From: Deuterostichococcus epilithicus
Taxonomy: Eukaryota; Chlorophyta; Trebouxiophyceae; Prasiolales; Stichococcaceae
DNA length: 64,000 bases
Direction of reading: 5' to 3'
Assembly (NCBI GenBank): GCA_033439295.1
Contig: JAVTLE010000021.1
Location: forward strand, 1,860,009 to 1,924,008
Position 1 is the stretch's first letter. Each line of letters starts with the position of its first letter. The notes beneath the pieces are model-generated. The model was not told where the DNA came from. It saw nothing but the letters and a program-made list of their open reading frames with translations, and made no database searches. The position numbers and the translations under genes were made by a program. Below are positions 1 to 13,300 of the stretch, piece by piece.

Positions 1-3000
1 TGCGGACGTGGTGCCCGCGCTTGGCCTTCCAGCCGGCCAGGATGCGGGCGCTGTCCGCCTGCAGGTCGGTGGCGCTGGCGGTGGAGCGCGCCGCCAGTGC
101 AGCGTCGATGTGGGAGGTGGTCGCCACGGGTGCCGCCTCCGGCGTGCGCACCACGGCCTCCGTCGCCGGCTTGGCCGGCGCCTTCTTGACGAAGCTCTGC
201 AGCGCAAGCAGCAGACGGCCGGGTCCAGGGCCCCATGGTAGGATTGCAAATGGGGTTTATGACGGTGCGGAAGTGTCCCCTGGCTTGGCAGTCGTAGACA
301 TGCGGCAGCGTCTATGGACTGTGCAGGGCAGCTCCTCGTGATGTGGACTCAGCACAGCAGCTGCAGAAGGGGCAACCCACTCGTGGGCTGCTGCCTGCCC
401 GGTGTGACACCCATCATGTCATGGAAAGCTGTCCAGCGCACCATCATCATCTTTTGCGTCTTCTGCAGGCTGCCCCTGTCGAAGCCCTTCCTCTGGGCCT
501 CCTTCTGCTCCCGCTCCGCCGCCTTCTTCTCCTGCGGGAGGGCAGCCAGCTTCAGATGGCCAGCGTGGCGACCCCGCGGCAGCCGGCTGCACGTCAGAAC
601 CTTCGCAGGCTGCCAGCGTGCCGAACCTAACGAAATGCATCGTTTGGACCGTGGCTGCCGGAAGGCCGGCCGGCACTGCAGCGGCTTCACAGAGGAGTGC
701 ACCGCCTCGCGGCCTGTGCAGGCGCAAGCACAGCTGGCAGAGGGCGGCAGCCACATGCACCTCCTTGTCCCTGCGGGCTGCCTCCCGCTCGGCGTCTCTG
801 GCCGCCTTCTCCGCGGCCCTGGCCACCCGCTGCGCCTCCTTCTCGGCGCGCGCCCGCCCCTGCTCTGCCGCCTTCTCCGCCTGTCGCGCAGTCAAGGCGG
901 GAGCGTTTCGCGCTTGGCTCTCTGTTGTTGAGGCCACACATTAAACCAAAGTACCAGGTCTTTCAAATGGTTCGGTTCTCCACAATCGTCAGCCCGCACA
1001 GCCGCACCTTCTGTGCGGTCTTTTCGAGCTGCTCCCGCTCCTTGAGGATGGCCTTGGCTGCCTTCTCCGCCGACTTGTCCTGGCCGGCGGGCACCTGCAA
1101 GCAAGTCAGGACAACCACGACGCTCTGGAACCTGCACATATGTCGATCCATTGGGAGATGTTGATCGACTTTCCTCCAGTCTCGAGACTTGGCCCTCTTT
1201 TGACAAGACCAACTGTTCGTGGCCATGCTGCGCACAATCCTTTCGTGTGTGACTGTCGCGCGCACCTGGCTGGGGCTGCCGGCCGGCGTCAGACTGAGCG
1301 GCGCCGGCGTGGCCGCCTCCGCGGCGGGGGCGCCCGCGGCCGCTGCCGCATGGGTGGTGGCGGGAGTGCCTGTGGCTGGCGTCGCGACGGCGGCGGCGCC
1401 CTGTCCCTGGTCGGTCTCCTTCAGCACCTTGTCCAGGGCTTTGGCGGCACGCTTGGCAGCCGCCTTGCTGGTTGCGGCGTCCTTCAGTGCCTTGCAGGCG
1501 TCGGCCAGGGCGTTGATCTCCTTCTGCCCCTGCAGACGCACACGCTAGGGCAATTGACAGGATGGTCGTAAGAGGTCAGATTCCGTTGACGCATGATGTG
1601 TGCGTGACGAGCATGGTGATGCAACGAGTATGAGGCGCTGCAAGAGGACATGCATTACACCCAGGCAACAGCAGACGCTCAGTCTGCAGGCAAGCTGTGT
1701 GAGCACTGCACAACAGCAATGCGCGCATCACCAGAATTGCGACGCAGACAGGCTGGGACGGACCTGTACGAGGCGTTTGCGGCGGGTCATCGCCTGCGGC
1801 CGCACGGCCTTGCTGAGCACCTTGGCGTCGCGCACGTCCCAGTGCCACAGCAGCTCTGGGGTCTCGTCATTGAGTGCGTCCGCGTGCTTAGCTCGCCCTG
1901 CACTCAGAAATGGTCAGGGACCCTGAGTTGCAAGCATGGATGTCACACTCGCAGTGCAGGCATCACAATGAACAGCCCATGTCGCACCGTCCTTGATGCC
2001 GTAGCTCTTGCGCGATGCCAGCTCCAGGATGGTGTTCTGGATGACCATCTCGGTCACGGGGTTGGTGGCGTCGGCGCTGGCCATGCTGGCGGTCAGGCAC
2101 TCGACCAGCACCGGCAACGGCTCTGGCGACCCCATCACAAATGCTGCCACCTGCGTGTCAGAACACATATATTCCAGCATGCATCTGCCATCATGCATGG
2201 CTCGAGGCGTGCTGATGCTCTGGCAGGGCGTGGCCGAGAGTAAACATTTCGACAGGCACCCTGTGTTGAGATAGACAGGCATTCCTGCTATCACGACAGC
2301 GAATCAGGACGTCTAGTGTCACCTTGGCCTTGCTGAAGGCGTGGGACTCGCCGGCCGCGGGCAGCGCCTGCAGCGGCCCCTGCGCCCGCAGCGACTCCTG
2401 CAGCACATCGATCTGGATGCCGTACTGCTCGATCAGGGCGGCCCGCGACCGTGGCGAGGGCGCATTACCGCCCAGCAGCGTTATCGAAGCCGCCTGCGTG
2501 GCCACCACGAAGTCGGCCGGCCCGGGCGCGGCTGCGGCCGGCGCGGTCGTCGCGTTGCTGGCGGAGGCGGCTGGGGCGGCCACCACTGCAGGCGTCACCT
2601 GCGATGACGTCCGGCTGGCGCCGCCCGCCGTGCCGTCACGGCCAACGCCGCTGTCGCTGCCATCGCCAGTCTGCTGCATGGGGCTGACGGTGGTGGGCGT
2701 TGCCGTCGTCGCCGCCTGCTGCCCCGACTCTGGCGTGTGCGGCTGGGCCACCGCAGTCTGCTGCGGTGGCTTGGCCGGCTGGCTATCTCCCGGCTCGGCC
2801 GCCTGCTGAGGCTTGGCAGGCTGCTCCTGCTTGGCTGGTTGCGCAGCGGCAGGCTTGGCCGGTGCCGCGTCCGGCTCATAGCCGGCGGGCTTGAGCCGCT
2901 TGGCCGCGGGCTCAGGGCAGCTGCTGCTGGCCTCCTCGTCCGACACAATGATGACCTCGTGCGCCGCGCGTGCCGCGGCGGCCAAGTCGGCGTCCATCGG

Positions 3001-3775
3001 CTGGGCGTCGGCGTCCGAGGGCGACGACGCCTCGGCGGGCGGTGCGAGCATTGCGACGGCCTCCGACTTGCGCTTCGGCTTGCTGCGTGCAAGGAGTGAT
3101 GTGACCTGCAACGCACACGCATGAAGCCCTTGAACCTCGATGAAGTCGATGATCGCGCGGTGGCACCACCATGCATCGAACCGTGTCAGCTCGAGGGTTG
3201 GTTCATGTGCAAGCTCGTGTAGGTCTCTTGACAACATGCCCAATGCGGCATGTTTCAAAATTCGCGCATGTTGATGACGCAATGATGTTCACCTGGCTCG
3301 CCTGCAGACCCAGGTCCTTGGCGAGCTTTTCCCGCTGAGCAATGCTGGGAGCGGGATTCTGTGCGAGCGCCGCCTTCAGCTGGGCTTTGTGCGACGCTGT
3401 CAGCCGCGTCGCCCCGCTCGCCGCTGGCGGAGCCAAAGCCTGCATGTGACGCATCGGCCGATGAGCGTTCACGCAGGCTCAAACGTCACTGAGATTGGTG
3501 TTGCTGAGATTTCACAGGTGTTCAGCTTTCGAAAGTCACACCTGGGCTTCAGATTCAGCTTCATGATGCACGCCGTTGGGCGCGCTCCTGTTCTCCTGCT
3601 CGTGGGTCGGCGACTCCTCCCGCTGCCTGGCGGCGTCACAAGGCGTTGCCTCGGTCCGCTTGGCGGCCAGCCCGCATGTTGGCTGGCCGGCTGGCGTCGC
3701 GGCGGGTCCGTGTCCGTTGCCCTGGGATGCCGGAGCCCTTGCCCACAGCGCTGCCAGCCGGTTTGCGCCGGCCAT
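1..3775 (-). CDS. FAS1: Chromatin assembly factor 1 large subunit (FAS1/CAF-1 p150-like), C-terminus cut by window edge
   Basis: CAF-1 large subunit, which loads H3-H4 onto replicated DNA in the nucleus. I chain ten exons with in-phase GT-AG junctions: 3542-3775, 3293-3439, 2323-3105, 1988-2150, 1764-1897, 1266-1529, 1008-1094, 761-880, 442-531 and 1-196 (running off the edge), about 739 residues. The recognition block is the segment ETPELLWHWDVRDAKVL, which matches the plant FAS1 motif with LW.WE.RD.K. It follows a helical stretch with SRKSYGIKDG and precedes a basic segment. Exons 6-9 carry the Lys/Glu/Arg-rich (KER) helix ending in MMMSFVKKAPAKP, like the FAS1 'MMxxFFKK' element. Exon 3 is a long Ala/Pro/Gln-rich low-complexity linker with KPKRKSE and KRLKP basic patches. 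Residues about 86-138 resemble a degenerate homeodomain (see findings). The start at 3775 is the first ATG giving an open first exon. The C-terminal acidic and WD-contact region lies outside the window. Confidence 0.82.
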
Positions 3776-4309
3776 TGCGGCGATGGATCACACAAAGACG
3801 GTCAAAGCATGACCAAATGGCCCCACGTCACGGTTGTTTGCTGTTTCGGAAGCCGGTGATAGTTCAAACTAAGCAAGAGCACGCGCTGCCTGCGATCGGA
3901 GCGGCAGCATAGATGCCGTCAGCGAGTCAAAACCTTCCTCTACGAGGCCTGTCAACCTACCGAATCATGCACTGCATGCGTCCGTTCAAATTCATGCTTC
4001 GTGCTGCTGCAAGGGGAACGAACGGTTACTCATGTGACGAGGGCGGAACAGGGGGAGCAGATAAACCAAGCAAGCAGCCAGTCGGGGTCCACGCCACGCC
4101 CGAGGAGCTAGAACAGAAGAACCCCGGTGCATGCACGATTCGTCTGGCACACATGATCGCCTGGCATGTGTGTCGCGCATGGCTATACTCTGACACGCGG
4201 AAGATTTGCCTCGGATGACACCTTGTCGGGTGACCAAGTCCTTCGAGAGTCGTCGCGCCATAAAATGCGATCTTCATATAGCATGTAGAGTCACGGAAGC
4301 AGACTAATC
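3776..4309. other. Intergenic, divergent promoter region FAS1 / PXA1
   Basis: 534 bases between two divergent starts. It is more AT-rich than the flanking exons. I see no convincing coding exon, RNA gene or repeat. It should hold the 5' UTRs and promoters of both genes. Confidence 0.6.
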
Positions 4310-7300
4310 ATGTCAGAGGTTGCAGCTCCTCAGAGGCGTCGCCTGGAGCAGTTTGCCAGCTCGATCGTGACTCGGCGTGGTCAGAGCGTGCTGGCAATCG
4401 CGCTCCTGGCTGGCGGTGGCGGATATTTGTACCTCCAGAGCCTCCAGCAGCAAGCTGCAGCACGGCGTCGCAAGCTCCGAGCAAAACTCAGGTGACTTAT
4501 CTGCTGGTACAGACGCCCCCGCAGCGTCACTGGTGTGCCAACCAGCAGTGTCGCAGGGCTGACGTCCATGCGCACACACTTCAGACGTGACCCGTGACGC
4601 ACGCTGCACACTGCACACTGCACGCTGGCGGTGCAGGCAGGATGTCAAATCTGGGAATGGCACCGGGTGCGACACGGCTGGCGGCACAGCGGTCGCCAAG
4701 CGCCGGCCGTCAAAGGGGCAGGCGCTGCAGAAGCTGCTCAAGCTGCTGCTCAGCATCGCGGGACCCAAGATCCTGGCGCTTGTGGGCCTCGCCCTGGCAC
4801 GCACCGCGCTGTCCAACCGCCTCGCCCGACTGCAGGTAGGAGGACTTCGGTGGTCCCCTGCTGCAGATATTGCAACTTGCAGGAATCGGAGGCAGCGTTC
4901 GCGATGCATTTAATGAGGCATCAAGATCTCAGGCGCGCAGCCCCGCTGCCGTGTGCGGCATCTTGCAGCAGGTGGACATGAGTGACCGTTGCTCACACGG
5001 AATCGCAGGGACACCTGTTCAAGGCGGCCTTCGTCAAGAAGGTGCCGCTGTTCCTGAAGAACATCGGGGAGAACGTGGCGCTGTGCCTGGTGGCGTCCGC
5101 CATCGAGGCGACCTCGAAGCGGTGCCTCACCCTGATCGACCTGCAGTGGCAAAAGGCGCTCACGGCGCGCGTGCACAAGCACTACTTCCAGAACATGGTG
5201 CGCGAGTCGTCATCACACTGTGCCCACACCTTGCATGAATTCAAGCCGGCATCACTTGTATTGCTGGACATTGGGGACTGACGGCATGACGAGACAATAT
5301 GTCATACTTGCAATCAATGCCTCATTCTCATTGCCGCTGGTCCGTGCAGACATACTACAAGCTGCCGTACGTGGACCACCGCATCACCAACCCGGAGCAG
5401 CGCATCTGTGAAGGTGAACCACCGCGGAGTAGACCTCAAGATCCTGAGCCTGATGTTGAGAGTCGGATTCTGGTTTCGAGTGCAGTCACGACTGCGTCAT
5501 GATGCCGCCGCTCGCTGTCACTTGTGCTGCCTGAGGTAGCATCTGATGCAGCCCGTGGCGTCGTGCAGACATCCCGAAGCTGAGCAACGGGCTGGCGGCG
5601 CTGGTGCGCGAGTGGGTCACCTGCTCCATCGACGCCGTGTTCTACGCCTGGCAGCTGCGGTCCTACACGCATACCAACAAGTGCGTGCCACCTCGGCTCC
5701 TTGTTGGTCCTTGACGCGATGCGTCCACTGCTTTGGCTGGCTTGTGGGCGGCCTGAGTAACACTTATGGTCTTTGCTGTGGCATCCATTCTCAGGTACTC
5801 CCTCGGCGTCATGGGGTACGTGCTCGCCGCCGGCGTCGCCACCTCGGCATTTGCGCCCAGCTTTGGCAGCCTCGCCAAGAAGGAGCAGGAGCTGGAAGGT
5901 GCGCACCCTGCAGCACACTCCGCTGCCGGCACCAAGCAGTGTCCTTGTCTCAGATTCCATGATTCGGTCCTGCGAGGCCAGCATCAAAGGCGCTGCAAGA
6001 AGGTTTGTAGGCGGGGGTGGGGAATGCTTCGACTCAGAACGCATCCATCGTCTACCGCGCAGGCAACTACCGGCAGGTGCACGCACGGCTGCGGGAGAAC
6101 GCGGAGCCGGTGGCGTTCTACGGGGGCATCGCCAAGGAGGGCGCCGGCGTGACCGCCCGCTTCTCGGAGCTCGTGCGCCACAGGATGCGCACGCTGCGCA
6201 CCCAACTGCGCCACAGCGTCGTGCAGGTGACAAGGGGCTAATTCTCAACCGTGTGTGGGCTGACGAATGTTTCGATCGCTTGGGGTCCCGCAGCATCATA
6301 GCGTGCGTCTGCGCCGTGTCCCTTTGGCAATCGGCCGTCACAAGCGTCTGGCGCACCCCACTGGCTGCTGCACTTGCCCTTGAAGGCGTTGCCGCGGGCC
6401 TCCCGGGGTCACAACCCCTCATGAGAATCTCGTGCAACTTTCTCAGGACTTCTTCCTCAAGTACCTGGCCAGCACCTGGGCGGTGGTGCTCATCATCGGG
6501 CCCTTCTTCGGTGGCCACCTGCGGCCGGAGGACACGGTGAGGGGGCGCGCCGCGATGCTGTCCAACATGCGGTACCACACCTCCGTCATCATCAGCCTGT
6601 TCAGGTGAGACCCTCTTGCTGAGCAGCCTGGTCGGAGATGGGCAGGCGGGCAAACAGAGCTGCGGCCTGGCTGCGCTGCCGGATGATGTCGCATGGAGCT
6701 GTCGCGAGTGGAGCTGCTGTGCCTGACGGCGGCGCCGCCCACCATTATTTGCTCTGTTCGCAGCTCGCTGGGGCTGCTGGCGTCGAGCAGCAAGAAGTTT
6801 GGGCGGCTGAGTGCGTACGCCGAGCGCATTGTGGAGGCGGAGGACGCCGTCAAGCAGATTGCGCTGGACACCTCTGGTGAGCACCGACCGGCTGGCTGTT
6901 GACGGCGCTGGCAGGAGCCTGGAATGCCGCTTTCCCAAAAAGGATCGCCTCGGGCAGGGGCTGCAATTGGGATCTTGCATGTCGGCAGCTGCGGTGCCCG
7001 AGTCAGGGCTCACATGCGGCTCTGACTCGTCCAAAGTTGAATCCAGCGTCTGTGCTGCCGCAGACACGGACGGGCACAACAACATCCTGGCGTCCGACGG
7101 CGAGATCGCGTTCGAGGGCGTCATGGTCGTCACGCCTGCCAACGCGACGCTCGTGAAGGACCTCACCCTGCGCGTGCCGCGCGGCACCAACCTGCTGGTC
7201 ACCGGACCCAATGGCTCAGGTGTGTCGTCACGCCTGCGGTGTTGTATGGTCCAGCAGTTCGGCCATTGTGCAAAGCTGTCCAGCGCTGAAGGAGGGATGT

Positions 7301-10300
7301 ACAGGATGGTGCACATGCGCTGCAATCGCATGCACTTGCTGACTCCCGCCGTGTTCGACTGCTCAGGCAAGTCGAGCCTGTTCCGGGTGCTCGGCGGGCT
7401 GTGGCCGCTGTCAGCCGGCGTCATCCGCAAGCCCGGCGGCAACGGGGAGCACGGCCTGTCGCACGACATCTTCTATGTGCCACAGCGCCCCTACGTCACC
7501 GTGGGCACGCTGCAAGAACAGCTCATCTACCCGCGCTCTGTGTCGGGTGCGTTGCAGTCAGCCCCATTGCATTGGAGGCTTTCTATGCTTCACAGCTTCA
7601 AGCCAAGGTAAGTAAGAGGATGATGGAAGTCAGGGCTGCAGCAGCATCGAGCTTTGGGCTCGGCCCAGACTGATGTGGCTGGATCAGGGCTGGGCTCAAA
7701 GAGCCCGATTGTCGCTGGGTCCAAACGTGCAATAGATGGGGGTGGGTTCAGCCCATCAGATTGCCGCCCGGACCGTTCTCTCGGACGGAATGTGCCTCGA
7801 GAGACGCTCATCAAGCGCTGCGCGCCCGCGACCGAAGTCAATGGGCACTGCAGCGGCCGTATCCCGCTCAGGGCCGGCAGCTTCGATTCCTCTTCTGGGT
7901 TGGGAAGCTTGTCTGTTTTGGTTAGTACAGACAGGTGTACGAACTATAGAACAGATCCTGTTCAAGTATAGTCGTACAGAATGGAGGTGTTTACACCATA
8001 TATATTGACTGACAATTTTTCGGATATTGAGTTATGGGTCTGCATTCTTTTCACCAACGGGTGCCTTCGAGCATGCTCGCTGGGCAGAAGTTGCCGAGCG
8101 ATAACGAGCCCATACTGGCTCGAGGTTTCCTCAAGCATTCGGAGGAGTTTCAGGAATGGAGAAATACCAGCCAGCGAATTGGTGTCTGCTGCAGTCACAT
8201 TGGGGAGCGAGAGGAGGGTGTGGCGTTTGCGCTGGAGTTGCGGGCATCGCAGGCAGCGGCAGCCCTTTATCACTGTCGATCAGCGTTCGCATTCAGAGCC
8301 CAGCAGAGAGCAGCCTTGCTGAGCAGAATACGCGCACATGTCATGACGGCTAATTTCGGCACTCAATGCGCGCAGGGGGCGCGGGGGACATCCTGGAGGA
8401 GGGCGTGCTGCGGGAGCTTCTGGCGGCGGTGGACCTCGAGTACCTCCTGGAGCGCGTCGGCATGCACGCCGCCATCAACTGGCACGACACCCTGTCCCTC
8501 GGTGCGCAACCCCTGGCCATATCGCCCACCAGCGACAGGCCCATCAGTCGCCTTCCGCCACCACTCCACTGCGCCCCGGCCCTCTCGTCACAGAGTCTTG
8601 GCCAGATGATCATTCGTAGGACGAAACGGTGGCACTGGTCAACCAGGGCGTGAGACTTACCTGTGATAGTGGCGTTGCAGGCGAGCAGCAGCGGCTGGGC
8701 ATGGCGCGACTGTTCTACCACAAGCCGCGGTATGCCATCCTGGACGAGTGCACCAGCGGCGTCACCATCGACATGGAGCAGCGCTTCTGCGAGCGCGTCA
8801 AGGCCAGTGCCAGTGCACTGAGCGCTGACACACTGCAAGCCGGCTGCTGCTTGCAAAAATCCCCACGATGTGCTGATGCGACCTTGGTGCTTGTGCAGCA
8901 ATGTCGGTGCAGTGCATAGTTGCATCATGAAAAGCCGCTGGGCCGCAGAAACAGTCTGAATTGTGCTTGCATGCAGGCCCTGGGCTGCACGTGCATCACC
9001 ATCAGCCACCGGCCGGCGCTGATGGCGTTCCACGACCTGGTGCTGTCGCTGGACGGGCAGGGCGGTTGGGACCTGCACCCGGGGAAGCGCGCCAAGCCCT
9101 CCACTGTGACCATCACAGAGTCGGGTGAGTGGCTTGTTGTGGCTGCCATCCCGGCATGTGCCAGATGCTGCTGCAACGCAGTGCCCTGTATGCAAGCCGC
9201 TTCTGCCGCTGCGTTTGGCAAGCTTCCGACGTGCGCCGTGAGCTAAATGACTTGTGGCCATCGGTCATCCAGCCAATGGCGCACGGCTGAAGCTTGCCCG
9301 TCAATCGCTGCATGCAGCTGCCACGCACACCGTCGGCTCATGGGCGCCAGTGCCGGCGGCAAGCATGCCAGCTGAGGCTGTTGCCATGTGCTGCACAGAA
9401 GACGACGCTGACGAGGATGGCAACAGCGGCACCAGCGCCGGCGGCAGCGTCGCACGGTCGTCCCCGGCGCTGTCGACCAGCCCACTGGAGGACATCATCG
9501 CGCAGGCGCCGCCCCGCAGCGCCGACGAGCCGGCAGAGCTGCCAGACACCCGGCCGCTGGTGCCGCTGCAATCCACGTTGCAGCGCTGGCGGGTGAGACT
9601 TGTCGCTGCATCCGTGTACCTGCAGAACTGGGAGCTTGAGACAGCAATCCTGATGGGCATCTTGACAATTCCCTGCCGGGCCGCAGTTGCTCTGCAGCAC
9701 TTTGGCGGAGCTGATTGCCAAGACTTGAGGCGAGCCCACCAGGCTGCCTCATGCTCCCTCACAACATGCTCGAGCTCGCAACATCCTCATTCTGACCGCT
9801 GCACCTCGCTCATCTCCCGCGTGTGCGCCCCACCCGCAGGCGGTGGGCGCGCTGCTGCTGGGCGGCGACGGCGCCAAGGCGCGGCTGGGCGTGATCGGGG
9901 GCGTGGTCCTGGCGCGCACGCTGCTGCAGGACCGCATCGCCAGCCTCAACGGGCGCTCCGTGGAGCACGTGCTGCGGCAGGACCGGCCCGCCTTCGTGCG
10001 CCTCATAGGCATGTCCGTCCTGCAGGCGCGCCCCTGCTGCTCCGGCCGGAACTCTTGGCCTGTGCACTGCGCCTTGTGGTGCCCGCCCGCAGCTTGCCAG
10101 CCTGGTCGTTGGCAGGGGCTGCGTGAGTGGAGCTGCCACAGGCTTGGCTCCCGTGAGCTCGCAAACCGCTCAGCCCAGGCCGGGTGCATGCCCACCACAT
10201 CGCTCCATCACTGCCGCCCTCTGCTGCCATCTCACAGTTGCGCGCCTGCTGATCACTGCAGAGTGGGGCCAGCGCGATGCTGGCGCCGCTGCTGCGGTAT

Positions 10301-13300
10301 GTCACGGACGCGCTGGCGCTGTCCTGGCGGCGGCGCCTGACGGTGGTCGCGCACCAGCGCTACCTCAGCGGCTCCACCTTTTACGCCGTCTCCCAGCTGG
10401 CCGGCATGCAGGTGCGCCATCCTGAAAGTCAGTCAGAGCCTCGTGTCACCACCAGATGCAAGAGTCTCCGCAAATGCAACTCTGCAGGGGCAATTGCAGG
10501 CACTGTCTGGCAATGGGTGTGACTCAGTCCGCCGGAGTGCGCGAGCCCGAATCTTGAGCCACAGCGCCGGACTGACATCGACGCGGTACTGACAAGATTC
10601 CCCCTGGTGCATGCGTCCCATTAGGACGTGGACCAGCGGGTGACACGGGACGTGGAACGGCTGGCGGGCGACGTGGCGGAGCTGGTGCCCAGCCTGGTGA
10701 AGCCGGTGCTGGACCTGGCGTGGTTCTCCTCCCAGCTGTGGGCGCTGACGGGGCGCCGCGGCTCTGCCATCCTGTACCTGTACGCCGCCCTCGGCTTCGG
10801 CTGCTTGCGGTGCGCCTCTTGCCCGCCTGCTGCTGCGCCGCTGCCTGCGCTACTGCTTGCATCGTGCAGAGCGGGTGTGGTGGTTTCCAGTGAGGGGGTG
10901 GGAACCATAGCCGCTGCTGCCCTCATAGCAGAGGCCAGAGTGGTCGAGAGCGGATCCCCTGCGGCTTGCATTCGAGCCCCCGCTTGCTCCCTGCAGGGCG
11001 GTGACGCCGGACTTTGGGGCGCTGGCGGAGCGGCAGTACTGGCTGGAGGGCGCCTTCCGGCGGCTGCACGTGCGGCTGCGGGGCCACGCGGAGAGCGTCG
11101 CCTTCTTCGGCGGCGGCGCCCGCGAGGGTGCCACCGTCGACGCCGCCTTCCTGGAGCTGCAGGTGGGCTCGGACGATTGAACCCTCCTTCATCGGAGCAG
11201 CCAGACTGCCGCTTCGCGGATTTCCTGACGCCTTGGCTTCAGGAAACATCTGCAGCTGCCGCCTGGGGCGCCCTATTCTCAGCAGCGTCATGGTGCTGCA
11301 CATGCTATATCTGCCTGCCTGCCCCACGACAGCGTGGCGATGCCATCATGGGGCGTCAAGACTGGCAGCCAGCGGCGTTTTGCATGCGCCCCCTTGCCGC
11401 CCATCCGACCGTCTCCACATGAAGGGCGGCATGAAGGACGGGGCCATCGCTTGTCCGCAGGGGCACCTGGAGCATGTGTCGGCGACGCGGTGGCCGTACG
11501 CCGTCGCCGACGACTTCTTCACCAAGCAGCTGCCCAACAACGTCACCTGGCTGCTCACCCTCATGTACAGTCTTGCACAGACAGGCGCGCGAGCCTTTTT
11601 TTCCTGCCTCCCCTGTCGCTTTTGTGAAGCTGGGTACCAGCCAGACGGGCTGCAGACACAGCTGCTGAAGCTCGTTCCACCCTACGCGAGCGGGCCAGCA
11701 CGGCTTCGAGTGCGGCGCATGCGCCAGGCACATGTGCCCTGAACCCTACTGCGGCATGCTTCACAGGTCTGGCAAGTGCAGGCGGAGCTCGTGTCCGTTG
11801 CATGAGTCTCGTTGCATGACTCTCTTGATGCAAGGCTGCCGCAGGCGACTTCAGCGACACGGCGGTGCAGGGCAAGCTGGTGCACGACATGCGGTACCTG
11901 GCCTCCGTCGTCACCAATTGCTTCGGCGCCTTCGGCGAGATCCTCGGCATGCAGGTGCGCGGCTGCAGGCTCTGGCTGATGAGCAGTCCCTTCCTGCAAG
12001 AGGCCGCTTGCGACCATGTGCTGTGCTGCAGCGGCAACCAGACCACGTCCCCGTGCGGCACCATCGTTGGGCAGCTCTGCAGCAGCCCTCGAGGCCTTGC
12101 AGATGCTTGTTGAAGCCTGTGCAGCAGAAGCTCGTGCGGACTGGCCTAGAACCTGGCAACGCAAATACGCAACTCTTGAGACCCTGTCCTCGATTCCCTT
12201 GCCCGCAGAAGCGGTTCGTGGAGCTGGACGGCGGCGTCTCGCGCGTCACGGGGCTGCTGGACACGCTGGCCGCCGCCGACAGGCTGCAGGCTGCCGCGTC
12301 CGCCACCCGTGCCAGCGCCCTGGCCGCCGGTGCGCCTGCGCTTGTGCAAACACCCTAGTATGAACAATGCCCGCCTCCGACAATCGGAGATGAGTGCAGA
12401 TCTCCCGAGCCTCTCACACCTGCAGAGGAGTGCCTGCAGCACGGTTGCCACCCGCTCTGCTCGGCTGCTACGAAGCGCTGCTGGTGCGGCGTATGACGCG
12501 GCACGCCCTGGTTCGGCGCGCAGGCGGCAGCGACGACGTCGTCGAGCTGGACGGCGTGGACATCGCGACGCCAAAGGGCAAGGTGCTGGCGCGGCGGCTC
12601 AGCCTGGCGGTGCGCCGCGGGGAGGGCCTCCTGGTCACTGGCCCCAATGGCTCTGGTGCGCTGAGCCAGCCACGCCCTCTTCCCGGCCTTGCACCGCCTC
12701 TTGAACTTCATTTCGAGGCTACGCACAGCACGGTGCTTGACAGCTCGCTCACAGCATGCCCCAGACGGTCTCCTACTCAGCCGCTCAATTCTGCTGACAG
12801 GGCTGTAGCTGCACTAGGAATTGATGAAGCTGCTTGGCTTACTTACAAGGTCGGAAGTGAGATTTGCAAACGAACCAGTGTGCTCAAAGTGAACAAACTC
12901 TCAGGCTGAAGGGAGGCACTGGCTTCACTTTGAGCACACTTGTTCGTTTGCAAATCTCACTTCCGACCTTGTAAGTAAGCCAAGCAGCTTCATCTATTCC
13001 TAGTGCAGCTACAGCCCTGCACTCCACCTGCACCCTCCGCCACTCTCTGATCACGACCACGTGAACAGTGATGAGCGAGGCAACACCTAGCGCCCCCTAC
13101 CTACAGGAATAACGCCTGTGTGGTGACACCGCAGGCAAGTCCAGCCTGCTGCGCATCCTGGGCGGGCTGTGGCCGCTGCCGTCGGGACGCCTGGCACTGC
13201 CCTGCGCCGACGGCGTCGCCCCTGGCCGCCAGGTGACACGAGCAGGCTGTGTCAAGACCCGCCAAAGTCTCGATGGCCGGACAGGCTGTGTGGGCTCCTG

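Noticed and set aside
5436-7469. 677-codon minus-strand open frame
   Set aside because: Antisense shadow of PXA1 exons in GC-rich sequence; no motif, and the plus-strand exons give a complete known protein.
8034-8609. 191-codon plus-strand frame in PXA1 intron 11
   Set aside because: Runs out of phase into exon 12; no recognisable sequence; treated as intron.
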